Positions 7,342 through 16,744 of a stretch of 64,000 bases of DNA are shown here, in pieces. The stretch lies in NCBI GenBank assembly GCA_046347945.1, contig JAXMFB010000005.1, positions 1 to 64,000 on the forward strand. The letters run 5' to 3'. Each line of letters starts with the position of its first letter. Positions within the stretch are counted from its first letter, which is position 1. Below the pieces are notes generated by a model. That model was not told the DNA's origin and did no database searches. It saw only the letters and a program-made list of their open reading frames with translations. The position numbers were made by a program, and so were the translations under genes. The DNA is from Zeimonas sp046347945. Its GTDB lineage: Bacteria > Pseudomonadota > Gammaproteobacteria > Burkholderiales > Burkholderiaceae_E.

Positions 7342-9289
7342 CTAAGGGATGGCGACCGGCTCCGCTCGCCTCGCGCCGACCTGCTGCCCGGCGCCGCGCG
7401 GCACCGGGCAATCGATGGCCGCGGCCACGGCGCGCACGAACGCGTCGTAGTTCGGATCGCCGGGCGTGCGCGCCAGCGTGATCAGCACCTTGAGCAGGAT
7501 CGGCTTGTCGAGCGGCGGCAGGCCGAGCAAGGTGTCCAGCGCCAGCGCGAGCTCGGTCGTGCCCACCTCGTCCGGCGTCGACGCGGGCGGCGGGATCTCG
7601 AGCATCGCGGCGGCCCCGGCCAGCGCGTCGCGCGTCGCACGCGCCGACGCTTCGCCGACGGCGGCGGCCATCGCGAACAGGGCCGCGAGCGCGCGGCTCT
7701 GCGACTGTTTCGAGCTCGGCGCCCTGCGCAGGCGCGCCGTGGCCGACGCGTTCGGCGACAGCCGGTGCCGCGCCAGCGTGTAGTAGATCCATTCGGCCGA
7801 GTGGACGTGGCCATCGGCCTCGATCGCGCGCCGGCAGCGCTCGAGCAGTTCGCGGCGCCGCCCGCTGCTCCAGCGCCGCACCCGCGCCAGCAGCAGTTCG
7901 AGCAAGGGCACGCGCAGCACCGCGCCGGCCGGCGAGACCAGCCAGTCCAGCGACGCGCGCAGCGCTGCGTCGGGCTCGTCGACCGCCCGGCCGGCCACCA
8001 TCGCGACCAGCCAGCGGCCGGCCATCTCGAAGCCGAGCGACGCGAGCGGATCTGGGTGATCAACGCGGTCGCGGTGGCGGCGGTGTTCTCCGGCTGCTGC
8101 ATCGAGCCCGGCGCCGAAGCGTCGGTGCGGCCGCCCGGCGGGCCGGCGAGGGCATCGGCGCCGCGAGCGGCAGCGCCACCCTGACGAAGGGAATCGTGTC
8201 TGCCAGCGGCGATTCCCCGCGCGTCGCGGACGCGCATCGCCGCACGGCGCGCAACCTGCCCTCCGGCGCCGCCCGGTGCGTGCCCTCCTTCCCCGGTTGC
8301 CGTGCGCGCGCCGGCTCGAGCGGCGCCATGTGCCGCCCGTACAGGCGCGCGATCCGCTCGGGCAGCGGCGGGTGCGTGTCGAACCAGTCGCGCGATCCCG
8401 CCGGCTGCACCAGCAGGAAGTGACTGACCATCACCGCATATTCGGACTTCAGCGCAGCGGGCCTCTCGCCCGCGATGCGACGCAACGCGCCACCGAGCCC
8501 GTCGCGGTCGCGCGTGATCTGCACGGCCAGCGCGTCGGCGAGGAACTCGCGCTGCCGGCTGATGCCGGCCTTGAGCACCTGCGCGGCCAGCACGCCGAGC
8601 ATGCCCACGCCCGACAACAGCACGCCGCCCACCAGCGCCGCCAGCCGGGGAAGCCCGAATCGCGAGACCGGGCCCGGATCCTGCGAGGTGGCCGATTCGA
8701 TCAGCTTGAACCCTGCCAGGCGCAGCGAGCACAGTCCGTACAGCGCCGCGGTAAGCCGCACGTTGAACTCGGTGTCGCCGCCGACGATGTGCGCGAGTTC
8801 GTGCGCCACCACGCCCTGCAGTTCGGCGCGCTGCAGGCGCTCGAGCGCGCCGCGCGTCACCATCACCGCGGCCAGTCCCGGGCGCTCGCCGGCAGCGAGC
8901 GCGTTGATCGAATCCTCGTCGAGGACATGGAGCGCCGGAACCGGCGCCCCTGCGCCGATCGAGACCTCTTCGGCCACGTCGCGCAGCCTGCGGTGAAGCG
9001 GCAGCGAGTCGTCGATCGGGCGCGCCCCCAATCGCTCGGCCAGCGCGGTGCCGCCTTCACGCAGGCGATGCAGTTCGACCCAGGCACCGCCGAACACGAT
9101 CAGCAGCGTGACCAGCGTGTTCGTGGCGAAGAAGAACGGCGGCCAGCGCATTCCGCCGCCCAGCACCAGCCAGCCGAGCGCCGCTGCGCCGTTGACCGCA
9201 GCGACGACCGAGGCGAGCGAGAGGACGAACAGCGCGGTGAGCCTGCGCGAGGCCGCCTTCGCCCGATCCTGGTGGGCGTAGAAGTCCAT
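7342..9289 (-). pseudogene. M48-family membrane metallopeptidase with C-terminal helical domain, two frameshifts
   Basis: The N-terminal part (9289 down to about 8160) is a membrane zinc peptidase: two TM segments near residues 18-65, the zinc motif HELAH about residue 165 and downstream REFLADALAVQ. Its frame then breaks at about 8155-8165, continues in a second frame (DALAGPPGG ... TAATATALITQ), and breaks again at about 8050-8055 into a third (DPLASLGFEMAGRWLV) that runs to the stop at 7342. One missing base at each point would give about 650 residues, consistent with long M48 proteins carrying a TerB-like helical tail. It lies just downstream of lemA, a frequent partner of M48 peptidases. 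Real decay and sequencing error are both possible. Confidence 0.8.
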
Positions 9290-9304
9290 CCGCGAAGCGC
9301 CCCG

Positions 9305-9898
9305 TCAGAGGGCGACTGGAACCGCGTGGCGCTCCTGCGCGGAGGCCGTGGCGCGCAGCGTGTTCGCGCGCCGGAATCCGCACAGCGTGCCCACCAGCGA
9401 GGCGGGAAACGACTCGAGCTCGATGTTGTAGCCCATCACCTGGTCGTTGAAAGCCTGGCGGGCGAACGCGATGCGGTTCTCGGTCGTGCGCAGTTCCTCG
9501 GTCAGGCGATGCACCGTGTCGTCGGCCTGCAGCGCCGGGTACTGCTCGACGAGCGCCAGCAGCCGCGACAGCGGCGAGGCCAGCGTGGTCTCGGCGGCCT
9601 CGAGCGCCACCAGCGCATTGCCATCGTGCGGGCGCCGCCTGGCGACCTCGCTCGCGTCCGAGGCGCGCTGGCGCGCGGCGATCACGGCCTCGAGCGTCTG
9701 CCGCTCGTGCGCCAGATAGGCCTTCGTGGCGGCGACGAGGTTCGGGATCAGGTCGTAGCGCCGCTTCAACTGCACGTCGATCTGCGCGTACGCGTTCTGG
9801 TAACGATTGCGCAGCGCGACGAAGCGGTTGAACACGACCACGCACCAGGTGCTGGCCGCCAGGAGCACGATCATCGACAGGATCAGTCCACTGGACAT
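9305..9898 (-). CDS. lemA: LemA family protein
   Basis: 197 residues with an N-terminal membrane anchor (about 5-25) and the LemA helical bundle: FNRFVALRNRYQNAYAQIDVQLKRR, DLIPNLVAATKAYL and the C-terminal RQAFNDQVMGYN. The family is of unclear function and is often encoded next to M48 or TPM-domain proteins, as here (16 bases before the M48 gene). ATG 9898 starts directly before the anchor; a longer reading upstream adds unlikely sequence. About 190 bases separate it from dolP upstream. Confidence 0.92.
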   Translation of the reverse strand: MSSGLILSMIVLLAASTWCVVVFNRFVALRNRYQNAYAQIDVQLKRRYDLIPNLVAATKAYLAHERQTLEAVIAARQRASDASEVARRRPHDGNALVALEAAETTLASPLSRLLALVEQYPALQADDTVHRLTEELRTTENRIAFARQAFNDQVMGYNIELESFPASLVGTLCGFRRANTLRATASAQERHAVPVAL

Positions 9899-10087
9899 GA
9901 ATCTCACCGGTGCGCACGAGGCGCGAGAAACGATGAGAAATTGTCCGTCGAAACGGGCGATGGGGATGGCCGTTCTCGTGCCGCTCGTCGGACTGGCGAC
10001 GGCATCTGTCCGCAAGTGCGGCGCGGGCGCCGGTCGAAACGTCCGCGGGCCCGCTGCGAGCGCTCGCAGCGGGCACTGCGCGAGCGC

Positions 10088-10702
10088 TTACTGCTTCTGC
10101 TCCGAAGCCCGCTTCGCTTCCTCTTCGGTGATGTACTCGAAGACGGTGACGACGCGCTGCACGCCGGCGACGCGGCTGGCGACCTGCGCCGCACGGTCTG
10201 CTTCGCGGCGCGAGACGAGCCCCATCAGGTAGACGGTTCCCGATTCGGTGATCACCTTGATCACGTTGGCGTGCAGGTCTTGTGCGTCGACGAGCGCGGC
10301 CTTCACGCGCGCGGTGATCGAGGTGTCGGCGGCGCTCGTGGCGAGCGACGGCCGCCCCAGCACCTGCAGTTCGTTGTGGATCGAGCGCACGTTCGGCAGC
10401 CCCGCCACGGCCGCCTCGGCCGCGCGCTTGTCGTTCTCGCTCGCGACCTGGCCGGTCAGCAGCACCTTGCGGTTGAAGCTGGTCACGCTGACGCCTCCGG
10501 GTTGCTTGAGCGCGTCGCGCATCCGGTTGGTGGCCCTCAGCTCGATCTCCTGGTCCTCGGTCTGGGCGCCGAGCGTGCGGCGATCGAGCGCCGCCAGCGT
10601 GCCGACGGCCGCGCCGGTGGCGACCAGCGGCAGGCATCCGGAGGTGGCCAGCGCCGAGGCGAGCAGGGCAGCGACAAGGGTCAGGCGCGCGGAAGTCTTC
10701 AT
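10088..10702 (-). CDS. dolP: Division/outer-membrane lipoprotein DolP (YraP), two BON domains
   Basis: A 204-residue lipoprotein with lipobox ATSGC (Cys at about 23) and two BON domains (about 50-115 and 125-195), the YraP/DolP architecture. In E. coli DolP sits at the inner face of the outer membrane, binds anionic lipid at division sites and supports envelope integrity. Gene order (rsmI, lpoA, yraN, diaA, dolP) is the same as in E. coli, which supports the name. The ATG is preceded by GGGAGA. It follows diaA after 22 bases on the same strand. Confidence 0.92.
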   Translation of the reverse strand: MKTSARLTLVAALLASALATSGCLPLVATGAAVGTLAALDRRTLGAQTEDQEIELRATNRMRDALKQPGGVSVTSFNRKVLLTGQVASENDKRAAEAAVAGLPNVRSIHNELQVLGRPSLATSAADTSITARVKAALVDAQDLHANVIKVITESGTVYLMGLVSRREADRAAQVASRVAGVQRVVTVFEYITEEEAKRASEQKQ

Positions 10703-10724
10703 CGTTTCTCCCTGTTGTGCAGAG

Positions 10725-11312
10725 TCAGTCGCCGAGCAGCGACGCGTCGATGCCGTCGCAGAGGCAGTGGATGATCAGCAGGTGTACTTCCTGGATGCGC
10801 GCCGTGCGGTCGTGCGGCACGCACAGGTGGATGTCCCGGCCTTGCAGCGCAGCGCCGATCGCGCCGCCGCCACGGCCGGTGAGCGCGACGACGGCCAGCC
10901 CGCGCTCGTGCGCGGCGTGCACCGCGGCGAGCACGTTGGCCGACTGGCCGCTGGTCGAGATGGCGACCAGCACGTCGCCTTCGCGCCCGAGCGCTCGCAC
11001 CTGCTTCGCGAACACCTGCTCGAAGCCGTAGTCGTTGGCGACGGCGGTGAGCGCCGAGGTGTCGGTGGACAACGCGATGGCCGCGAGCTCGGGTCGCTCG
11101 CGCTCGAAGCGGCCGACCAGTTCGGCCGCCATGTGCTGGCTGTCGGCCGCGGAGCCGCCGTTGCCGCAGACCAGGAGCTTGCGGTCGGCCGCCAGGGCCG
11201 CGGTCAGCATCTCGACGGCCTGCGCGATCGGGCCGGCCAGTTGCGCCGCAGCCGCGCGCTTGAGTTCGGCACTGTCTTCGAAGTGCTGGCAGATGCGATC
11301 GACGAGGCTCAT
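10725..11312 (-). CDS. diaA: SIS-domain protein DiaA (GmhA-like phosphoheptose isomerase family)
   Basis: 195 residues, one SIS domain with the sugar-phosphate/nucleotide loop CGNGGSAADSQH, AISTSGQSANV and ALTGRGGG. The family includes phosphoheptose isomerase GmhA and the DnaA-binding initiation factor DiaA. Sequence alone does not separate them cleanly, but the position between yraN and dolP is that of diaA. It starts with ATG 11312 and is followed by dolP. In DiaA the protein forms a tetramer that promotes DnaA assembly at oriC. Confidence 0.88.
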   Translation of the reverse strand: MSLVDRICQHFEDSAELKRAAAAQLAGPIAQAVEMLTAALAADRKLLVCGNGGSAADSQHMAAELVGRFERERPELAAIALSTDTSALTAVANDYGFEQVFAKQVRALGREGDVLVAISTSGQSANVLAAVHAAHERGLAVVALTGRGGGAIGAALQGRDIHLCVPHDRTARIQEVHLLIIHCLCDGIDASLLGD

Positions 11313-11400
11313 GAGCGGGCCGCCATGGCACCGACGCCTGCGGCGCAGGCATCGTGTGGCGCTGGGCGCCGATTATACCGGCGGCTCCTGCGGACCACGT

Positions 11401-11754
11401 TCAGAACGCGTCGCGGATCCAGTCGATCGCGGTGCCGTCGAACGCGCAGACATCGAATCGGCACGCGGGCCAGCGATCGCCGAAGTGCGCGACGAGGTAG
11501 CGCTGCGCCTCGCGCCTGAGCCGGCGCTGCTTGGCCGGCCCCACCGAGGCGGCCGCCCCGCCGAAGTCGGTGCGCGAGCGGCTGCGCACCTCGACGAAGA
11601 CGAGCGTGTCGCCGTCGCGCATCACCAGGTCGATCTCGCCCAGCCGGCTCGCGACGTTGCGCGCGACCAGGCCCAGGCCCCGTCCGACCAGGAAGGACAG
11701 CGCCCGATCCTCGGCAGCGTCGCCGCTCGCCTGCGTCGGCGAGCGCCGGGTCAT
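11401..11754 (-). CDS. yraN: YraN family endonuclease-like protein (UPF0102)
   Basis: 117 residues with the UPF0102 pattern: GDAAEDRALSFL, GEIDLVMRDGDTLVFVEVRSR and the C-terminal RFDVCAFD. The E-x-D-...-E-V-K/R spacing resembles restriction-endonuclease-like folds, although the cellular role is not established. Its ATG overlaps the lpoA stop by four bases (ATGA), matching the conserved operon. Length is normal. Confidence 0.93.
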   Translation of the reverse strand: MTRRSPTQASGDAAEDRALSFLVGRGLGLVARNVASRLGEIDLVMRDGDTLVFVEVRSRSRTDFGGAAASVGPAKQRRLRREAQRYLVAHFGDRWPACRFDVCAFDGTAIDWIRDAF

Positions 11755-12913
11755 TGCAGCGCCAGCGGCACCAGCACGCCGGCGCGGTACTCGGCGAGCA
11801 CTCCGGCGCGATCGACCGCGCCGCCGTCGCGCACCGTCAGGCGCAGGCGCCCGGTCACGCCGTCGAGATCCACTTCGGTGCCGCCTGCGAGCAATTGAAG
11901 CGCGAGGCGCAACGCATCGATGCCCAGCGCGTAGAGCTTCTGCAGCTCCATGTGCAGGTCGGCCGGCTTCGGATAGGCCATGACCGAGACGCTGTCGGGC
12001 TGGACCTGCCAGGGCATGTCCACCAGGCGCACGCCGTCCAGGTCGGGCGAGCGGACCAGCGCCGCCGCGGTGCCCGCGCCTCGGCACCCAGCACCGCGCC
12101 CGTGTTGAGCATCGACGTGCCGTAGATCGTCGCGCGACCGCCCAGCGCGATTCGCAGCGCGCTCGCCACGGGGGGCGACGCGGCGACGAAGAAGATGTCG
12201 GCCTTCAGGCGCGCGACCGCCGAGCGACCGCGCCCGGTGGTGACGTGGGCGATGGTCACCGGCTCGTCGCCGTCGCCGCCGCGGTCGCGCCAGCGCCCGG
12301 CGAACGCCGCGGCCGCGCGCCGGCCCAGGGGCGAGGCGTCCTGCACGATCGCCGCGCGCACGCGGCGCGAAGCGCTCGCGACCGACGCCTCGTCCCAGGC
12401 GATCGACGCCGCCTGGCGCGCCTCGGTTTCGATCGACAGCCCGAAGGTGACCATGTTGGCCGGCACCTCGCCGGTCTCGGGCTGGTTGAGCGCCAGCGTG
12501 AACACCGGCGGCGGCCCGCCCGCCGCGACCAGGCTCACGGCGCTGCGCGTGAGCGGCCCGATCACCAGCGAGAATCCGCGCTGCTTCAATTCGTCGTACA
12601 ACGCGCGCAGCATCGCCGCGTCTTCGTCGATCTCGATGATCTCGAGCGACACCTGGTCGCCTTCGCGCGCCTGGGCCGCGCGCACGCCCGCGATCAGCGC
12701 CTGCGCGGCGCGCCGGTAGATGCCGTTGTCGGGCGGCACCAGCAACGCGACGCCGATCGGGCCCTTGCCGACGGTCTGGCGCTCTTTCGAGGCGGTGCCG
12801 CGACTCTCCGGCCCGATCGCGCTTGTCTCGGGCTGGGCGAGCGCGGACAATGCCGGCACCGCACCCAGCACGGCGCCGACCAGCGCGGTCAGGACATTGC
12901 GGCGAACGGGCAT
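11751..12913 (-). pseudogene. lpoA: Penicillin-binding protein activator LpoA, one frameshift
   Basis: Periplasmic LppC/YraM-type protein with a leucine/isoleucine/valine-binding-like fold that in E. coli stimulates PBP1A. The signal peptide is residues 1-26. The main frame covers GPIGVALLVPPDNG through IYGTSMLNTGAVLGAEA, then is lost at about 12078. One added base there restores a second frame (TAAALVRSPDLDG ... DMPWQVQP ... LYALGIDALRLAL) to the stop at 11751, giving about 386 residues. The mature protein lacks the long TPR domain of the E. coli protein, as is usual outside gamma-proteobacteria. A break in an envelope gene inside an intact operon may be a sequencing indel. Confidence 0.85.
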
Positions 12914-12923
12914 CGCGAATCGG

Positions 12924-13871
12924 ATGACTGAAGAGCTGTCGGGCATCGGCGAGGTCGGGACATTATATGTAGTGGCCACGCCGATCGGGCACCTCTCCGA
13001 TCTCGGTGCGCGCGCCGCCGAGGTGCTGCGCAGCGTCGACGTGGTCGCCGCCGAGGATACGCGCACCTCGCGAGTGCTGCTCGAACGCGTCGGCTCGCAC
13101 GCCCGCCCGCTGGCGGCGCATCGCCACAACGAGCGCGAAGCCGGCGAGAAGATCGTCGCGCTGCTCGCCCAGGGGCGCCACGTCGCGCTGGTCACCGATG
13201 CCGGCACGCCCGCGGTGAGCGATCCGGGTTCGCGCATCGTCGCGATGGCGCTGCGCGCGGGCTATCGCGTCGTGCCGATCCCGGGCCCCTCGGCGCCGAT
13301 CGCATTGCTGTCGGCCTGCGGCCTGGTCGAAGGTCCGTTTCACTTCGAGGGGTTCCTGCCGACGCGCGCCAGGGCTCGCGATGCGCGCCTCGCGGCGCTG
13401 GCCCGCATGCCGCACGCGTTCGTCCTGTTCGAGGCGCCGCACCGGATCGCGCAGACCGTTCCGGCGGTCGCGGCCGCCTGCGGCCATGCGCGCTGGATGG
13501 CGCTGGGGCGCGAGCTGACCAAGCGCTTCGAGGAAATCCACGTGTGCCGCGCCGGCGAAGCGGCAGCCTGGCTCGCGGCGGACCCGAACCGCGAGCGCGG
13601 CGAGTACGTGCTGGTGATCGCCGCGCCCGACCACGATCCCGAGCGCGCCGGCGAGAGCGCCTCGGCCGCGGCGCACCCGGCGGCCGCGCCGGACTCCGAG
13701 GCCGACGCACCCGCCACGGCGAACGTCGACGTCGCCGCGCTGCTGGCCGCCCTGCTCGACGAGATGCCGCTCAGCCGCGCGGTGAAGGTCGCCGAGCGGG
13801 CGACCGGCCTGCCGCACCGGACGCTGTATCGGCTCGCGCTCGATTCAGCGCAGCGTCGCGAACGGCCTTAG
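12924..13871 (+). CDS. rsmI: 16S rRNA C1402 2'-O-methyltransferase RsmI
   Basis: 315-residue SAM-dependent tetrapyrrole-methylase-fold enzyme that methylates C1402 of 16S rRNA. The motifs VATPIGHLSDL, AAEDTRTSRVLL, TDAGTPAVSDPG and PIPGPSAPIALLSA are all present. An Ala/Asp-rich linker (about 250-270) precedes a C-terminal HTH-like segment. It is divergent from lpoA with only 10 bases between the two start codons, so its promoter must lie inside lpoA. Its end overlaps the convergent rlpA end by 27 bases. Confidence 0.95.
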   Translation: MTEELSGIGEVGTLYVVATPIGHLSDLGARAAEVLRSVDVVAAEDTRTSRVLLERVGSHARPLAAHRHNEREAGEKIVALLAQGRHVALVTDAGTPAVSDPGSRIVAMALRAGYRVVPIPGPSAPIALLSACGLVEGPFHFEGFLPTRARARDARLAALARMPHAFVLFEAPHRIAQTVPAVAAACGHARWMALGRELTKRFEEIHVCRAGEAAAWLAADPNRERGEYVLVIAAPDHDPERAGESASAAAHPAAAPDSEADAPATANVDVAALLAALLDEMPLSRAVKVAERATGLPHRTLYRLALDSAQRRERP

Positions 13872-15131
13872 GTCGGTCCGCGCGCGCACGCGCCCGGCCG
13901 CGGCGGCCGCGTCCTCGCGGCGCGACCAGGGGCCCGCCTGCACCTTGTACAGCGCCCCCTCCTGCCGGATGTCGAACGCGGCGCCGAGGAAGTCGAGCCG
14001 GCGCGCGAGATGCGTCATCGCGCTGCGCGCGTTCTCCAGCGAACTGAAGGCGCCGAACTGCAGCCAGAAGCCGCGCCGGGTCGTAGCGGCCGTCGGCGCG
14101 ACCGGGCCGCCTGGCGCCTCGGCGCGCGCCGGTGCCGACGCGCTGGCAAGCGCCGGCACGGCCGCGACCGTCTGGGCACTGCGCGGCGACGCGGTCGCAT
14201 CGGCCGTCGTCGCCGGCGCGGCCGATGCGCGCGGCGCGCCGCCGGCCGCGTAGTCCGTCTCGACGTCCAGCCGGACCGGCTCGGCCTTCGCGGTCGCCGT
14301 CGTCGTCGAAGGGGTCGCTGCGGGCATCGCTGCGGGTGTTGCCGCAGGCTGCGCCGCGGGCGTCGGCGCCGGCTGCGTCACCGGCGCCGCATTCGCGGAA
14401 GGCGCGGGGACCAGAGCCATCGCCAGCGCGGGAACCGACGGCGCTGCCGCCGGCGCTGCGGTGGCGCCACGCGGGGCGGCATCCGCCGATGCCAGCGTCT
14501 TCGCGGCACCGTCGAACTGCGTGATCAGGTCGACTTCGACCTCGGCGCTTCCGGCCTCGACGTAGCCGAGCTTTGCCGCTGCCGTGTACGAGAGGTCGAT
14601 CACGCGGTTCTGCAGGAACGGTCCGCGGTCGTTCACCCGCACGACCACGCTGCGGCCGTTGGCGACGTTCGTCACCCGCGCGTAGCTGGGGATCGGCAGC
14701 GTCGGATGCGCGGCCGTCATCGCGTACATGTCGTAGGGCTCGCCGCTGGAGGTCGGCTGGCCGTGATAGCGCCTGCCGTACCACGAGGCCATGCCGCGCT
14801 CGCGATACGGCTCGAGCTGCGACATCGGCGTGTATTGCCGGCCGAACACCGAATAGGGGCGCATCGTCCGCGGCAGCAGGGGCTCCGGGCGCGGCACCGC
14901 ATCGGGGATCGATGCAAGGTCGACCGGCGGATTCGCGCCCGGCCCGTCGTCGAGGTAATAGCCGCCGCGCCGCGGCGCCGCGGCAGCCGGCGGCGCGCTC
15001 GCGCCGGCGGAATCGGCCGACGGTGCGCGCGTGCTGCGCCCGCCCTGCGGCCCGGCGCAGGCGGCCAGCGCCAGCGCGATCGTCACCAGGCCCAGCGCGC
15101 GGCCCGCACCGTGCATCGACGTGTTCGTCAT
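13845..15131 (-). CDS. rlpA: RlpA-type lytic transglycosylase lipoprotein with SPOR domain
   Basis: 428 residues. A lipobox (LAAC, Cys about 21) follows the signal. The DPBB/RlpA core spans about 110-225 (ERGMASWYGRRYHGQPTSSGE ... VVVRVNDRGPF ... IDLSY). A long Ala/Pro/Thr linker contains PAATPAA repeats. The C-terminal SPOR domain spans about 345-425 (WLQFGAFSSLENARSA ... YKVQAGPW). RlpA cleaves denuded glycan strands at the septum. ATG 15131 overlaps the stop of the upstream BtuF-like gene by four bases. The end is convergent with rsmI. Confidence 0.93.
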   Translation of the reverse strand: MTNTSMHGAGRALGLVTIALALAACAGPQGGRSTRAPSADSAGASAPPAAAAPRRGGYYLDDGPGANPPVDLASIPDAVPRPEPLLPRTMRPYSVFGRQYTPMSQLEPYRERGMASWYGRRYHGQPTSSGEPYDMYAMTAAHPTLPIPSYARVTNVANGRSVVVRVNDRGPFLQNRVIDLSYTAAAKLGYVEAGSAEVEVDLITQFDGAAKTLASADAAPRGATAAPAAAPSVPALAMALVPAPSANAAPVTQPAPTPAAQPAATPAAMPAATPSTTTATAKAEPVRLDVETDYAAGGAPRASAAPATTADATASPRSAQTVAAVPALASASAPARAEAPGGPVAPTAATTRRGFWLQFGAFSSLENARSAMTHLARRLDFLGAAFDIRQEGALYKVQAGPWSRREDAAAAAGRVRARTDLRPFATLR

Positions 15132-15943
15132 CGCCTTCCTCCACCGTCGGCGGGCCGCTCGAGCGCAAGCTCGAGACGCTCGCGGTACCCGAACAGGTAA
15201 TCGATCCCCTCGATCGCGCGGCTGCCGTACCACGACGCCATCTCGCCGTCGATCGTCGTGCACTTCGGCACCGCGCCGACCATCCGTTCGCCCAGCACCT
15301 CACCCAACGCCGTGCAGTGTCGCGCGTCGAACCGGTACGGCTCGGACGACAACAGCACGGCGCGCGCGCCGCTCGCCGCGTTCTGGTCGAGCGTGAGCGC
15401 CGGATAGCGCGGCAGCGCGGCGTCGATCACCGAGCCCATCCCGGCCTGCGCCAGCATGCTGGCGATGAACGTCTCGCGCCCGACGCTCATCCACGGATCC
15501 TTCCAGATCAGGTAAAGCACCGGCAGCGACTCGAAGCGTCGCGCCTGCGCCCTCGCCAGCGCCTCGCGAAGTCGCTCCGACAAGGCCGCCGCCCGGCCGC
15601 GCACGCCGGGCACGGCCGCGAACTCGTCCGCGAAGCGGTCGAACAGCGCGAGGTTGTCCGCGGCGGTGAGCGGGTGCGTGACGATCACGTCGGGCACGAA
15701 CCCGGCCAGCTGCTCGACCGTCTCGCGGTCGTTCTCGTCGACGTTGACGACGAGGTGCGTCGGGGCCAATGCGCGGACGCGCTCGACGTCGACGTCCTTG
15801 GTGCCACCGACCTTCGGCACATCGCGCAGCGACGCCCGCGGGTGGATGCAGAAGCCGGTGCGGCCGACCAGGTGGTCGCGCAGGCCGAGCTCGCACAGCA
15901 GCTCGGTCAGGCTCGGCACCAGCGAGACGATGCGCGGGCTCAT
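15128..15943 (-). CDS. Helical-backbone metal/corrinoid receptor, BtuF-like binding protein without signal peptide
   Basis: 271 residues of the periplasmic-binding fold used for cobalamin and siderophores: MSPRIVSLVPSLTELLCELG, LVGRTGFCIHP, PKVGGTKDVDVERV, HLVVNVDENDRE. No signal peptide is apparent at ATG 15943, so the protein may be cytoplasmic, as in several stand-alone relatives. There are no transporter genes next to it. It overlaps SDR upstream and rlpA downstream by four bases each, so it is translated within that operon. Confidence 0.82.
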   Translation of the reverse strand: MSPRIVSLVPSLTELLCELGLRDHLVGRTGFCIHPRASLRDVPKVGGTKDVDVERVRALAPTHLVVNVDENDRETVEQLAGFVPDVIVTHPLTAADNLALFDRFADEFAAVPGVRGRAAALSERLREALARAQARRFESLPVLYLIWKDPWMSVGRETFIASMLAQAGMGSVIDAALPRYPALTLDQNAASGARAVLLSSEPYRFDARHCTALGEVLGERMVGAVPKCTTIDGEMASWYGSRAIEGIDYLFGYRERLELALERPADGGGRR

Positions 15944-16731
15944 CGGCTTCGATGGGGCGCGGCGCCGCCGACGCGGCGCTTGCGCGGCGCGCGCTCGAAC
16001 AGCGCATCGAACAGCCAGTTCGGCAGCGCGCGAAGGGCCAGCGCGACGCCGCGCATCGGCCACGGGATCACCGCGTACGAGCGCCCGCTCGCGATCGTGT
16101 CCACGGCGCGTCGCGCGAAGACACCGGGGTCGGTGATGAACGGCATCGGATAGGCATTGCGCTCGGTCATCGGCGTGCGCACGTAGCCGGGCGCGATCGT
16201 CACGACGCGCACGCCGCTGCCGCGCAACTCGACGCGCAGGCTCTCGAGGTAGGCGATGGCCGCGGCCTTCGACGCGCTGTAGGCCCCCGCGCCAGGCAGC
16301 CCGCGAATGCCGGCCACGCTGGCGATGCCCACCAGCGTGCCGGTGCCGCGTGCCCGCAAGGCGGGCACGAACGGCGCGAAGGTGTCGAACATGCCGGTCA
16401 CGTTCACGTCGACGATGCGCTTGAACACGTCGGCGTCGGCGGTCTCGCCGGTGATCGTCCCGGCGCTGATGCCGGCGTTCGCGATGACCACGTCCGGCGG
16501 CGCGCCGGCCGCTGCCACGAAGTGCGCCGCTGCGCCCGCGAGCGCGCCGCGATCGGTCACGTCGACTGCGTAGCGGTGCACACTGGCCCCGGCGAGCGCG
16601 GCGGCGACGCGATCGAGCTCGTCGGCACGGCGCGCCACCAGCGCGATCGTCAGGTCCGGAAACCGCCGGTGGTATTCGCGCGCCAGCGCCTCGCCGATGC
16701 CGCTCGAAGCACCGGTGACGAAGACCTTCAT
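15940..16731 (-). CDS. Short-chain dehydrogenase/reductase
   Basis: 263 residues. The Rossmann motif TGASSGIGEALAR lies at the N-terminus, NAG at about 86, catalytic Ser in IASVAG and YSASK near 150. A C-terminal hydrophobic stretch (MRGVALALRALPNWLFDALFE) is like that of membrane-associated SDRs. NAD(P)H-dependent oxidoreductase; substrate unknown. It lies 13 bases after dsbA and overlaps the BtuF-like gene by four bases. Confidence 0.92.
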   Translation of the reverse strand: MKVFVTGASSGIGEALAREYHRRFPDLTIALVARRADELDRVAAALAGASVHRYAVDVTDRGALAGAAAHFVAAAGAPPDVVIANAGISAGTITGETADADVFKRIVDVNVTGMFDTFAPFVPALRARGTGTLVGIASVAGIRGLPGAGAYSASKAAAIAYLESLRVELRGSGVRVVTIAPGYVRTPMTERNAYPMPFITDPGVFARRAVDTIASGRSYAVIPWPMRGVALALRALPNWLFDALFERAPRKRRVGGAAPHRSR

Positions 16732-16744
16732 GCCGGCGGGCGCG

